Shown piece after piece: positions 36,911 through 46,600 of a stretch of DNA of 64,000 nucleotides. The first letter of the stretch is position 1. Each line of letters opens with the position of its first letter. A program made the translations under genes and the position numbers. The notes beneath the pieces were generated by a model. That model did no database searches and had not been told where the DNA came from. It worked only from the letters and a program-made list of their open reading frames with translations. The stretch covers positions 1 to 64,000 of the forward strand of contig NZ_CAJGBN010000071.1 of assembly GCF_904426505.1 (NCBI RefSeq), written 5' to 3'. Source of the stretch: Rubrivivax sp. A210. Its GTDB lineage: Bacteria; Pseudomonadota; Gammaproteobacteria; Burkholderiales; Burkholderiaceae_C.

Positions 36911-37726
36911 TCAATGCACCTGGTCAGTCACCACCGCAAAGCGGTTGAGCGTATTGGGCCCGAAGGTCATGGTGATGGGCACGTCGCCGGCGTCGCGGCC
37001 CTGGGCCATCAGCACACGGCCGATGCGGGGCTTGTTGTGGCGGGCGTCGAAGGTGACCCACTGGCCGCCCAGGTAGACCTCGAACCAGGCGCTGAAGTCC
37101 ATCGGTGACGGCACCGGCGGGATGCCGATGTCGCCCAGGTAGCCGGTGCAATAGCGCGCCGGGATGTTGAGGCAGCGGCACAGCGTGATGGCCAGGTGGG
37201 CGAAGTCGCGGCAGACGCCGGTCTGCTCGTGAAAGCCCTGCAGCGCGCTGCGGTTGGCGCGCGCCTGGGCATAGTCGAAGCGGATGCGCTGGTGTACATA
37301 GCTGCACACCGCCTGCACCCGCGCCCAGCCCAGCGGCGCGTGGCCGAATTGAGCCCAGGCAAAGGGCAGCAGTTCGCTGTCGACCTCGCAATAACGGCTG
37401 GGCAGCAGGTAGTGCAGCACCTCGGTGGGCAGTTCCTGCGGCGCATGCTGGTAGGCGTCGGCATAGACCGGGTCGGCCAGGCCGCTGTCGTAGATGCGGG
37501 CGTGGTTGCTCAGGCGCACGGTGCTCACGCCGGCCGGCACCTGGATGCGGCCGCAGCGGTTGCCGTAGGCGTCGATGTACTGCGTCGTGGGCAGGAAGGG
37601 ATGGACGCCGAGGCTCTCGGGCGCCTGCAGGTCGTGCTCGCGGCTGGGGTGGACGCGCAGCAGAAAGATCAGTGCGGTGGGCGCGCTGAGCGCGAGTTCG
37701 ATGTCGTAGCCGATTTCGATGAGCAT
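36911..37726 (-). CDS. Transglutaminase-like protein
   Basis: The 271-residue protein has an N-terminal beta-rich domain and a transglutaminase-like core with predicted nucleophile C172 in EQTGVCRDFAHLAI, followed by GIPARYCTGYL-like RYCTGYLGDI and acidic D227 in WVTFDARHN. At the usual catalytic His position the sequence is MDFSAWFEVYL, with S212 where many family members have His. It may be an inactive or variant enzyme, or belong to a subgroup with Ser. No signal peptide. It converges on metH and diverges from rep. Confidence 0.8.
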   Translation of the reverse strand: MLIEIGYDIELALSAPTALIFLLRVHPSREHDLQAPESLGVHPFLPTTQYIDAYGNRCGRIQVPAGVSTVRLSNHARIYDSGLADPVYADAYQHAPQELPTEVLHYLLPSRYCEVDSELLPFAWAQFGHAPLGWARVQAVCSYVHQRIRFDYAQARANRSALQGFHEQTGVCRDFAHLAITLCRCLNIPARYCTGYLGDIGIPPVPSPMDFSAWFEVYLGGQWVTFDARHNKPRIGRVLMAQGRDAGDVPITMTFGPNTLNRFAVVTDQVH

Positions 37727-37840
37727 GGGGGTTCCGGCGCCACCTGTCGTGACCCTCGGATCATGGGGCCGGCAGGCCGGCGCGCATGTAGGACAGGGCC
37801 GCCTTGTGCCGAGACCCGGCCGCTATGATCCCGGTCCCCC

Positions 37841-39919
37841 ATGAATGCCCCGGTCCCCGTCTCGCTGAACGACGCCCAGATGCGGGCCGTGCAGCATCTG
37901 CAAGGCCCCTGCCTGGTGCTGGCCGGCGCCGGATCGGGCAAGACGCGGGTCATCGTACACAAGGTCCAGCGCCTGCTGCAGGCCGGCCTGGCGGCCAAGA
38001 ACATCGCCGCCATCACGTTCACCAACAAGGCCGCGGCCGAGATGCGCGAGCGCGCCCGTGCCCTGGTGGGACCGCGCGCCGCCAAGGATCTGGCCATCAG
38101 CACCTTCCACAGCCTGGGCGTGCGCATGCTGCGCGCCGACGGGCCCAGCGTCGGCCTCAAGCCCAACTTCAGCATCCTCGACAGCGACGACGTGCTGGGC
38201 GTGATCCGCGAGGCCGGCAGCTGCAGCGACAACGCGCTGGCGCGGCGCTGGCAGTGGACCATCAGCCTGTGGAAGAACCAGGGCCTGGACGCCGACGCTG
38301 CCGAGGCCGCGGCCCAGAACGACGACGAGCGCGTCGCGGCGCGCGTGATGCGCCTGGTGCAGGAGCGGCTGCAGGCCTTCCAGGCGGTGGACTTCGACGA
38401 CCTCATCAAGCTGCCCCTGGTGCTGCTGCAGCGCGATGCCGAGGCGCGCGCCCGGTGGCAGGCGCAGTTCCAGCACATCCTGGTCGACGAATACCAGGAC
38501 ACCAATGCGGTGCAGTACGAACTGCTCAAGGCCCTGGTGGGTGAGCGCGCCCTCTTCACCGCGGTGGGCGACGACGACCAGAGCATCTACGGCTGGCGCG
38601 GCGCCACCATCGACAACCTCAAGCGCCTGCCGCAGGAGTTTCCGCAGCTCGAGGTGATTGCGCTGGAACAGAACTACCGCAGCACCGGCCACATCCTGCG
38701 CGCGGCCAATGCGGTGATCGCGGCCAACCCCAAGATCTACGAGAAGAAGCTCTGGAGCAACCTGGGCGACGGCGAGCCAGTGCGCGTGATCGAGTGCGAC
38801 GGCGAGGAGCACGAGGCCGAGCGCGCGGTGGCGCGCATCCAGGCGCTGCGCGGCGGCGGCTCCGCGAGCGGCGGCGCGCTGCAGTTCCGCGATTTCGCCG
38901 TGCTCTACCGCGCCAACCACCAGGCCAAGGTCTTCGAGCAGAAACTGCGCGCGGCGCAGATCCCCTACAAGGTGTCGGGCGGGCAGAGCTACTTCGACCG
39001 CGCCGAGATCAAGGACTTGTGCGCCTGGCTGCGCCTGCTGGTGAACGCCGACGACGACCCCGCCTTCCTGCGCGCCGTGACCACGCCCAAGCGCGGCATC
39101 GGCCATCAGACGCTGGCGACGCTGGGCGAGTTTGCGTCCACCTGGAAGGTGAGCCTCTTCGAGGCCCTGTTCTCGCCCAGCCTCGGCAGCGTGCTCAAGG
39201 GCAAGATGCTGGATGCGTTGCAGCAGTTCGGCCGCGAGCTCAACGAGCTGGAGCAGCGCGCACGCCACGCCAGCGGTGGCGAGGAGGCCAAGGCCCTGCT
39301 GCTGGGCTGGCTCAAGGACATAGCCTACGAGCAGCACCTGTACGACGGTGAGGACAGCGAGAAGCTGGCCGCCGCGCGCTGGGCCAATGTGCTGGACTTC
39401 GTCGACTGGATCGCACGCCGCTGCGGCGGCGAGATCACGCAGGAGGGCGGCGCCGCCTTCGAGAGCGAGCGCCAGAGCGTGCTGCAGGTGGCGCAGAGCA
39501 TCAGCGTCATCATCAGCCTGGCCGAGCGCGGCGACGATCAGGACGTGGTGACGCTATCCACCCTGCACGCGGCCAAGGGACTGGAGTGGCCGCACGTCAT
39601 CCTCGCCGGCGTCAACGAGGGCCTGCTGCCGTTCCGCAGCGGCAGCGAGGACAAGAACAGCGAGTTCACCCCCGAGCGCCTGGAAGAAGAGCGCCGCCTG
39701 ATGTATGTGGGCATCACGCGCGCCCGCAACACCTTGGCGGTGAGCACGCTCAAGCGGCGCAAGAAGGGCCGCGACACCGTGATGGGCGTGCCCAGCCGCT
39801 TCATCCAGGAAATGAAGCTCGACGAGGCCCGCAGCAAGGAAGACCCGCGCGCCCGCCTCAAGGCCTTGCGCGACGCGATGGCGGCCAAGATCGCGGCGGC
39901 GGCGCCCACCCCACCCTGA
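37841..39919 (+). CDS. rep: ATP-dependent DNA helicase Rep (UvrD superfamily I)
   Basis: A 3'-5' helicase that clears proteins from DNA ahead of replication forks. The 692-residue product shows motif I AGAGSGKT (28-35), Ia TFTNKAAAEMRER, II VDEYQDTN, III GDDDQSIYGWRGA, IV LEQNYRS, V STLHAAKGLEW and VI EERRLMYVGITRA. The order and length match Rep/UvrD; the C-terminal tail lacks UvrD's long extension, which favours Rep. It is divergent from the transglutaminase-like gene. Confidence 0.93.
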   Translation: MNAPVPVSLNDAQMRAVQHLQGPCLVLAGAGSGKTRVIVHKVQRLLQAGLAAKNIAAITFTNKAAAEMRERARALVGPRAAKDLAISTFHSLGVRMLRADGPSVGLKPNFSILDSDDVLGVIREAGSCSDNALARRWQWTISLWKNQGLDADAAEAAAQNDDERVAARVMRLVQERLQAFQAVDFDDLIKLPLVLLQRDAEARARWQAQFQHILVDEYQDTNAVQYELLKALVGERALFTAVGDDDQSIYGWRGATIDNLKRLPQEFPQLEVIALEQNYRSTGHILRAANAVIAANPKIYEKKLWSNLGDGEPVRVIECDGEEHEAERAVARIQALRGGGSASGGALQFRDFAVLYRANHQAKVFEQKLRAAQIPYKVSGGQSYFDRAEIKDLCAWLRLLVNADDDPAFLRAVTTPKRGIGHQTLATLGEFASTWKVSLFEALFSPSLGSVLKGKMLDALQQFGRELNELEQRARHASGGEEAKALLLGWLKDIAYEQHLYDGEDSEKLAAARWANVLDFVDWIARRCGGEITQEGGAAFESERQSVLQVAQSISVIISLAERGDDQDVVTLSTLHAAKGLEWPHVILAGVNEGLLPFRSGSEDKNSEFTPERLEEERRLMYVGITRARNTLAVSTLKRRKKGRDTVMGVPSRFIQEMKLDEARSKEDPRARLKALRDAMAAKIAAAAPTPP

Positions 39920-39989
39920 CCGTCGCCTTGACCGTCCGCAGGCATGTACATACACTGTCCATGTCCATGATCATTCCGGGAGGCCTGCC

Positions 39990-40286
39990 ATGGCCGCAGT
40001 CGAGCGAATCGTCGTCCAGGCCACCTTGCAGGACAAACAGGCCTTCGCCGAAAAGGCGCGCCGGCTCGATCTGCCACTGTCCGAGCTGATGCGCCGCGGC
40101 GCCTTTGCCTACCAGGCCGACGAGTCCGAGGCCGAACTGGCGGCGCTGGCCGATGCTGCCAAGTCGGCCGCTGACAAGGCCGGCGCCGCCATCGACGACG
40201 CCCTCGATTTCATCGCCGCCAGCAACCGGCGCATCGCGGCGATGGAGGCGCAGGCGGCGCACCCTGCCCCGCGCAAGGCCGCCTGA
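39990..40286 (+). CDS. Small ribbon-helix-helix-like protein
   Basis: The 98-residue protein begins with a segment that fits a ribbon-helix-helix fold: a beta strand ERIVVQATLQDKQ, then helices KQAFAEKARRLD and PLSELMRRGAFAYQ. The rest is an alanine-rich helix. Such folds are common in small DNA-binding repressors and mobilisation accessory proteins. Its stop overlaps the next start by one base (TGATG), so the two are translationally coupled. No known family name is assigned. Confidence 0.65.
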   Translation: MAAVERIVVQATLQDKQAFAEKARRLDLPLSELMRRGAFAYQADESEAELAALADAAKSAADKAGAAIDDALDFIAASNRRIAAMEAQAAHPAPRKAA

Positions 40287-40480
40287 TGGGCGTCACCGAC
40301 AAGGTCTGGGCCGCGCTGACCTCGATGATCAAGCTCGAAGACCGCGTCGAGCGCCAGGCCGAGGCCATGAAGGCCCAGCAGCTGAAGATCGAGGATCTCA
40401 CCGGCCGCGTGATCCGGCTCGAGGCCCAGCTCGAGCTGCTCACTGGCGCCGCGATGATCAAGCGGCTCAAGGCCGACTGA
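40286..40480 (+). CDS. Small coiled-coil protein coupled to the preceding gene
   Basis: The 64-residue product (MGVTDKVWAALTSMIKLEDR start) is a continuous amphipathic helix with heptad-like spacing, as in QQLKIEDLTGRVIRLEAQLE, suggesting a dimerising coiled coil. It has no export signal. The coupled start suggests a complex with the ribbon-helix-helix-like protein. The pairing looks like a two-gene toxin-antitoxin or partition cassette in size, but no toxin fold is evident. Its stop codon lies inside palindromic element B. Confidence 0.6.
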   Translation: MGVTDKVWAALTSMIKLEDRVERQAEAMKAQQLKIEDLTGRVIRLEAQLELLTGAAMIKRLKAD

Positions 40481-40586
40481 TACGGATTCGCCTTCAACCG
40501 CCTAACGTCGTTGGGTCGCCTCGCCGTGCTGGCGCACTGTCTTCGGCTCCCCGCCTAGTTATCCGGTCGAATGCAAATCCGTATGA
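40478..40586. repeat. Extragenic palindromic element B
   Basis: Inverted terminal arms at 40478-40495 (TGATACGGATTCGCCTTC) and 40569-40586 match in 15 of 18 positions after complementing. The inside holds two copies of CCGCCTA and a CGCC-GTGCT-GGCG hairpin. The left arm begins with the TGA stop of the coiled-coil gene and the element fills the gap to the convergent PEP-CTERM gene, where it could terminate transcription from both sides. No transposase or target duplication is seen. Confidence 0.6.
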
Positions 40587-40612
40587 GCACCCCGGCGACG
40601 GGCCGGGCGCGA

Positions 40613-43600
40613 TCAGCCGGCGGCCACCGGGGCGTTCGCCCGGGCGCCGCGCCGGGCCTTGCCGGCCAGGGCCAGCAGGCCGCCCGCCATCAGCAGCCAG
40701 GTGCCGGGTTCCGGCACCGCCGCCACGCTGCCCACCAGGTGCAGCTCGACCCGGCCGAGGGCCAGGTCGGGGCCGCTGCCGTTGGTGCTCAGGCCCTGCA
40801 GCATCAGCACGCGGTCGAAGCTGCCTGCCGTTGCGCCGGCAAAGCTCAGCGTCAGCCCTGACAGCGAACTGCCGGCGGCCAGGCCGCTGAAGCTGCCAAA
40901 GCCGGCCAGCGAGAAGGCGTCGCCGGCGCCGACGGCAGACACGTCCCAGCTGCCGGCCAGCGCGTCGGCCGGGCCGAAGGCGGCGTTGCTCAGCGTCAGC
41001 GACGCGCTGCGCGGGCCAGCGCCCAGGACCAGGGTGCCGAAGTCCAGCGTGTAGCTGAGGCCACCGCCGCTGAAGGCACCGGCGCCGCCCGCCTTGGCCA
41101 GCGCCACCTCGGCCAGGTGGTTGACCTGGGCCGACAGCGTGATGCGGCCCGAAGCCAGCGCCAGGTCGGCCAGCTCGGGGTTCTGGCTCGTGAAGGCCAG
41201 GTCGGCGCTGCCGCTGAAGACGCCGGCGCTGCGCGTGTCGAGCTGCACCGTCAGCGCTGCCGCATGGCTGCCGCCAGCCACCAGGCCGGCCAGCGAGCCG
41301 CCGGCGCTGAAGGGGGCCGGCGCGCCACCCAGGGTGGCGCTCAGCGTGTCGGCGAGCGTGCCGGTCGCGGTGTTGGAGACCGTGACGCTGCGGGCCGCCA
41401 CCACATCGCCGACGCGCACGATGCCGAAGTCGAGCGCTGGCGTGTCAACGCGGGCCACGGCTGGTGCGTAGACCCGCCCGGTCACGGCCACGCCGGCGCT
41501 GCCGAGGGCGGCATCGGCCGCGCCGGTGGTGCCGGCGCCGCTGGACACCAGCGCCACCTGGGCCGTGCCGGCGAAGCTGCCCGCGCTGGCGGTGTTCAGG
41601 CTGATCGCGAGTGCCGAGCTGCTCTGCCCATTGACAAGACCGACCACGGCGCCCTGGCCGCTGAACGCCGCCGGCGCCGAGGCCCAGCCCGCATCCAGCC
41701 TTTCTGTGAAGGCGTCGGCGCCGGCGTTGCTGACGGCCACGGTGCGCGAGGGCGCCGTGTCGCCGACACGCGCGACCAGCGTCACCGGGCTGGTGTCGAC
41801 GACCGGGTTGGCCAGCCGGAAGACATTGCCGCTGACGTTGACCGTCTGCGATGCCATGCCCAGCGCGCCGAAACCGCTGGTGCCGGTGCCATCGCTGGCC
41901 AGCGTGATGGTCGCCGTACCGCTCTTGGCGCCAGCGCTGCTGGTGTCGAGGCCGACAAAGAGCGCGCTGCTGCTGGCGCCCGCCGCCAGCACGCTGAACG
42001 AGCCGCCGGCCGTGGCCGCGCCGCCAGCCGCGATGCTGGCATTCAGTCCTTCACTGAAGCCGTCGGCCAGTGCGGTATTGCTCAGCGTGAGCACCTGCGT
42101 CAGCGTGCCGCCGATGCGCTGGTTGGCCAGCAGCACCGGGTTGGGAGCCGCCGGCGATGCAGTGGCCAGGCGGTAGACGCCACCGTTCACGGTGACGGTC
42201 TGCGTGCCCAGGCCCTGCACGCCCAGGCCGCTGGTGCCGGTGCCATCGCTGACCAGCGTCAGTGTGGCCGTGCCGCCGCGGGCGCCGGCGCTGCGGGTGT
42301 CCAGACTCACGAGCAGCGAGGTGTTGTCGGTGGCGCCGGCGGCCAGCAGGCTGAAGGAACCGCTGGCGACGACGTTGCCATTGCCGACGATGCTGGCGTT
42401 CAGCCGCTCCGAGAAACCGTCGGCGGCCGCCGTGTTGGTGATGCTCAGTGCCTGCGTGGCACTGTCACCCACGCGCTGGTTGACGATGAACACCGGGTTG
42501 GGCGTGGCCCCATTGGCCTGGGCCAGGCGGAAGACGTTGCCGCTGACGTTGACCGCCTGCCCGGCGATGCCCAGCGCGCCGAAGCCGCTGGTGCCGGTGC
42601 CATCGCTGGCCAGGCTGATGCTGGCCACGCCGCTCTTGGCGCCGGCCGTGGACGTATCCACGCCCACGAACAGCGCGTTGCTGCTGGCGCCCGCGGCCAG
42701 CACGCTGAACGAGCCCCCGGCCGTGGCCGCGCCGCTGGCGGCGATGCTGGCGTTCAGCCCTTCGCTGAAGCCGTCGGCCGCGGCGGTGTTGCTGATCGTC
42801 AACGCCTGCGTGGCCGTGCCACCCACGCGCTGGTTGGCCAACACCACCGGGCTCGGCGTCGCGGCCGACGCACTGGCCAGGTTGAAGGCCTGGCCGGTGA
42901 TGGCCAGCGTCTGCCCGGCCACATTGTCGAAGTTGTTCACCACCTGCAGCACCTGGCCGGCCAGCGCCTGGCCGACGCTGGGGTCGAAGTGGACGCTGAA
43001 GGTCTGGCCGGGGCCGAACTGGCTCACCGCGCCCCAGTTCTGCGCCGTGACCCCGCTGCCCGTGAGTCCCGGGTTGCTGATGCCCGTGGTGACCAGCGCG
43101 CCGCGCAGCAACGGGCCGCCCAGGCCCACGTTGTTGATGGTGAAGCTGGTGGTCAGGCCGCCCAGGCCCACGCGGATGTTGGGCAGGGTGAGCGTGGCAC
43201 TGGCCGTGTCGCCGCCGCTGACGAGCGCGCCGTTCAGCGTCTGCTGCGCCGTGCCTGAAGCCAGGATCTGGCCGCTGCCGCTGACGCCCGCGCGGCGGTC
43301 GAAGGCGTTGCCCACGCCGAAGCTGGCGTTGTCGTAGTCGTTGAAGACGGTGATGTTGCTGGCGCCCAGCGCCAGCTGCGTGCCGTTGTGGACCAGGTTG
43401 CGCGCGCTACTGCCGGCACCCAGGGACATGGTGGCACCGGCGTCCACCTGCACCGTGCCGGTGGCGCCCAGCACGCCGCCGGCCAGCGTCAGCATGCCGC
43501 CATTGGCGCGCACCGTGCCCGAGTTGGACACCACCGGGGCCACGCTGCCGAAGCCGCTGGTCACCCCGGCATTGGCCAGGCTGGGGCCGGCAAAGCTGCC

Positions 43601-46600
43601 ACCGGCCAGTTGCAGCTGCGCCGTGACCTGATTGGTGAACGCGCTGCCGGCCGTGAAGGTGCTGGCCGCGCCAACGCTGACGATGCCGGCGTTGCCGAAG
43701 GCGCCGGCCGACGTGAAGTTGCGCCCGTTGCGGATGCTGAAGCTGCCGGCCGCGGTGTTGGTGTTGAAGCCGGCCAGTGCGTTGGCGTTGCTGGTGGCGT
43801 TGAGCAGGGCCGAGCCGGCGCCGTCCAGCAGCAGCGTGGCGGCGTTGGTGACGATGTTGGCGCCGGTGATGCGCAGCGTGCTGTTGCCGATGACCTCGAA
43901 GGTGCCGCCGGTGAGCGTGCTGCCGGCAAAGTTGCTCAGACCCCCGGTCAGGTTGATCTGGCCCGCGCTCACGCTCAGGCGGCCCGGGTTGCTGAAGGCA
44001 ACGGAGATGTCCGTGGTACCCGTGCCGGTCTTGGCATAACTGCCGCTGTTGTTGAAGCTGCCGCCGGCGCCAAGGTCGGGCGTGATCGAGCCGTTGAAGG
44101 CCTGCTGGTCGAGCCAATCGCCGCTGTTGTTGATGGCGACCGCGCCGCCGGTGCGCAGGCGGCCATTGCTGTTGGCGGTGTTGGTCCAGGTGGTGGTGCC
44201 CGCGGTGTTGAGCGTGCGCCCGGCGGTGAGGTCCTTCAGGCCGGCGCCGCTGAGCGCCAGCGTGCCGCTGCTGGTGGTGCTGCCCGGGCCGGTCATGGTG
44301 CCGGCCGTCCAGACCGCACTGCCGCTGAGAGTCAGGTTTCCGGTGCCGCCCAGGGTGCTGGATACGGACTGCAGGTAGCTTGCCGCGCTGGCGGCGGCAT
44401 TGACGTTGAGCGTGCCCCCGCTCAGCTCCAGCAGGCCGGCGAAGCTCTTGCTGCCTTGGGTATTGACGACGCCGCCGCTCACCAGCACACGCCCGTTGGC
44501 GCCGCTGGCCACCGTGCCGCCCAGGGTGTAGGTGCCGCCGCTGAAGGCCAGCGTCGTGCCGTCGACCACGTTGAAGGTACCCAGGCTGCTGCCACCGCCG
44601 CTGAGCTGCAGCGTGCCGGCGTTCAGGTTGACCACGCCCGTGCCCGGCGTGGCATTGCCGTTGACGAAGGCCACCGCCAGGTCGGTGGTGGCGGCGCCGG
44701 ACTTGGTGTAGCTGCCCGTGTTGTTGAAGCTGCCGCCGGCGCCGAAGTCGGGCGAGATCTGGCCGTTGAAGGCCTGCTGGTCGAGCCAGCTGCCGCTGTT
44801 GTTGATGACTGCCGCACCCCCGGTGCGGATGCGACCGTTGGCGTTGGCAGTGTTGGTCCAGGTGGTGGTGCCCGCGGTGTTGAGCGTGCGGCCGGCCGTG
44901 AGGTCTTTCAGGCCGGCGCCACTGAGCGTCAGCGTGCCGTTGCTGGTGGTGCTGCCCGGGCCGGTCATGGTGCCGACCGTCCAGACCGCGCTGCCGCTGA
45001 TCGCCAGGTTGCCGGTGCCGCCCAGGGTGCCGAACGTGGACTGCGAGTAGCGCGCCGCGCTGGCATCGGCGTTCACGTTGAGCGTGCCGCTGCCCAGTTC
45101 CAGCAGGCCGGCGAAGCTCTTGACGCCCGATGTGTTGACCGTGCCGCCGCTTACCCGCACGCGGCCGTCGGCGCCGCTGGCCACCGTGCCGCCCAGGGTG
45201 TAGGTGCCGGAGGTGAAGTCCAGCGTCGTGCCGTCGGCGACGTTGAACGTGCCCAGGCTGCTGCCGCCGGCGCTGAGCTGCAGCGTGCCGGCGTTCAGGT
45301 TGACCAAGCCCGTGCCCGGCGTGGCATTGCCATTGACGAAGGCCACGGCCATGTCGGTGGTGGCGGCGCCCGACTTGGTGTAGCTGCCCGTGTTGTTGAA
45401 GGTGGAGATGCCGCCGAAGTCGGGCGAGATCTGGCCGTTGAAGGCCTGCTGGTCGAGCCAGCTGCCGCTGTTGTTGATGACCGCGCCGCCGCCAGTGCGG
45501 ATGCGTCCGTTGCTGACGGCCGTGTTGGTCCAGGTGGTGGTGCTCTGGGTGTTGAGCACGCGGCCGCCGGTGAGGTCTTTCTGGATGGCGCCACTCAGGC
45601 TCAACGCGCCCTGCAGCGTGGTGCTGCCGGTGCCGGTCATGGTGCCGCTGGTCCAGCCGGTGTTGCCCGATACCGTGAGCGCCTGCGTGCCGCCGACCGT
45701 GCCCCCCGACAGCGTCAGGGCGCTCACCGTCACGCCGGCCAGGTTGCTGTAGTTGACCGTGCCGCTGCTCACCACCAGGTTGCCGCCGCTGTTGGCCACC
45801 GTGCCGATGAAGTTGGCGGTGCCGCCGTTGACGGTGGTGGTGCCGGACACGTTGTAGCTGCCGCCCATGTGGGTGGTGCCACCGCTGAACTGCACGTTGG
45901 GGTTGGTCACGCTGGAAGCAGCCAGCAGGTCGTGGACACCCCCGCTGAAGACCAGCAGGCCCGGGCCCTGGAAGCTGCCGTTGCTGCTGCCGCCACCCCC
46001 CAGCGACAGCGTGCCGGCGTTGACGTTGACAACACCCGTGCCGGCGCCGGAGCGGGTGTTGTCGAAGGCGACGCTGATCGTCGTCGTGCCGGCGCCGGTC
46101 TTGTTGTAGACGCCCTGGTTGTCGAAGCGCGCCGTGCCGCCGAAGTCGGGCGAGATGCTGCTGTCGAAGGCCTGCTGGTCGGCCCAGGTGCCGGTGTTGG
46201 TGATGAGGGCCGTGCCGCCAGTGCGGATGCGGCCGTTGCCGGCGGCGGTGTTGGTCCAGGTGGTATTGCCGGCCACCAGGCGGCGGCCTCCGGTCATGTC
46301 CTTCAAGGCGGCGCCGCTGATCACCAGGGTGCCATTGGCCAAGGTGCGGCCGGTGCCGGTCATGGTGCCGTTGGTCCAGGTGGTGGCGCCGCTGACGGCC
46401 AGATCCTGCGTACCGCTGAGGGTGCCGCCGGACAAGGCCAGCGTGGCCACGCTCACGCCGGCCAGGTTGTTGAAGTTGGCGGTGCCGCTGCTCAGGATGA
46501 GGCTGCCACCGCTGCCGGCCACCGTGCCGGTGAAGTTGGCCGTGCCCCCATTGACCGTGGTGGTGCCGGCCACGCTGTAGCTGCCACCCACGTTGGTGGT

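Noticed and set aside
39940..39989. LexA-like operator in TGTACATACACTGT before the ribbon-helix-helix gene
   Set aside because: The CTGT-N8-ACAG symmetry is not met; only one half matches.
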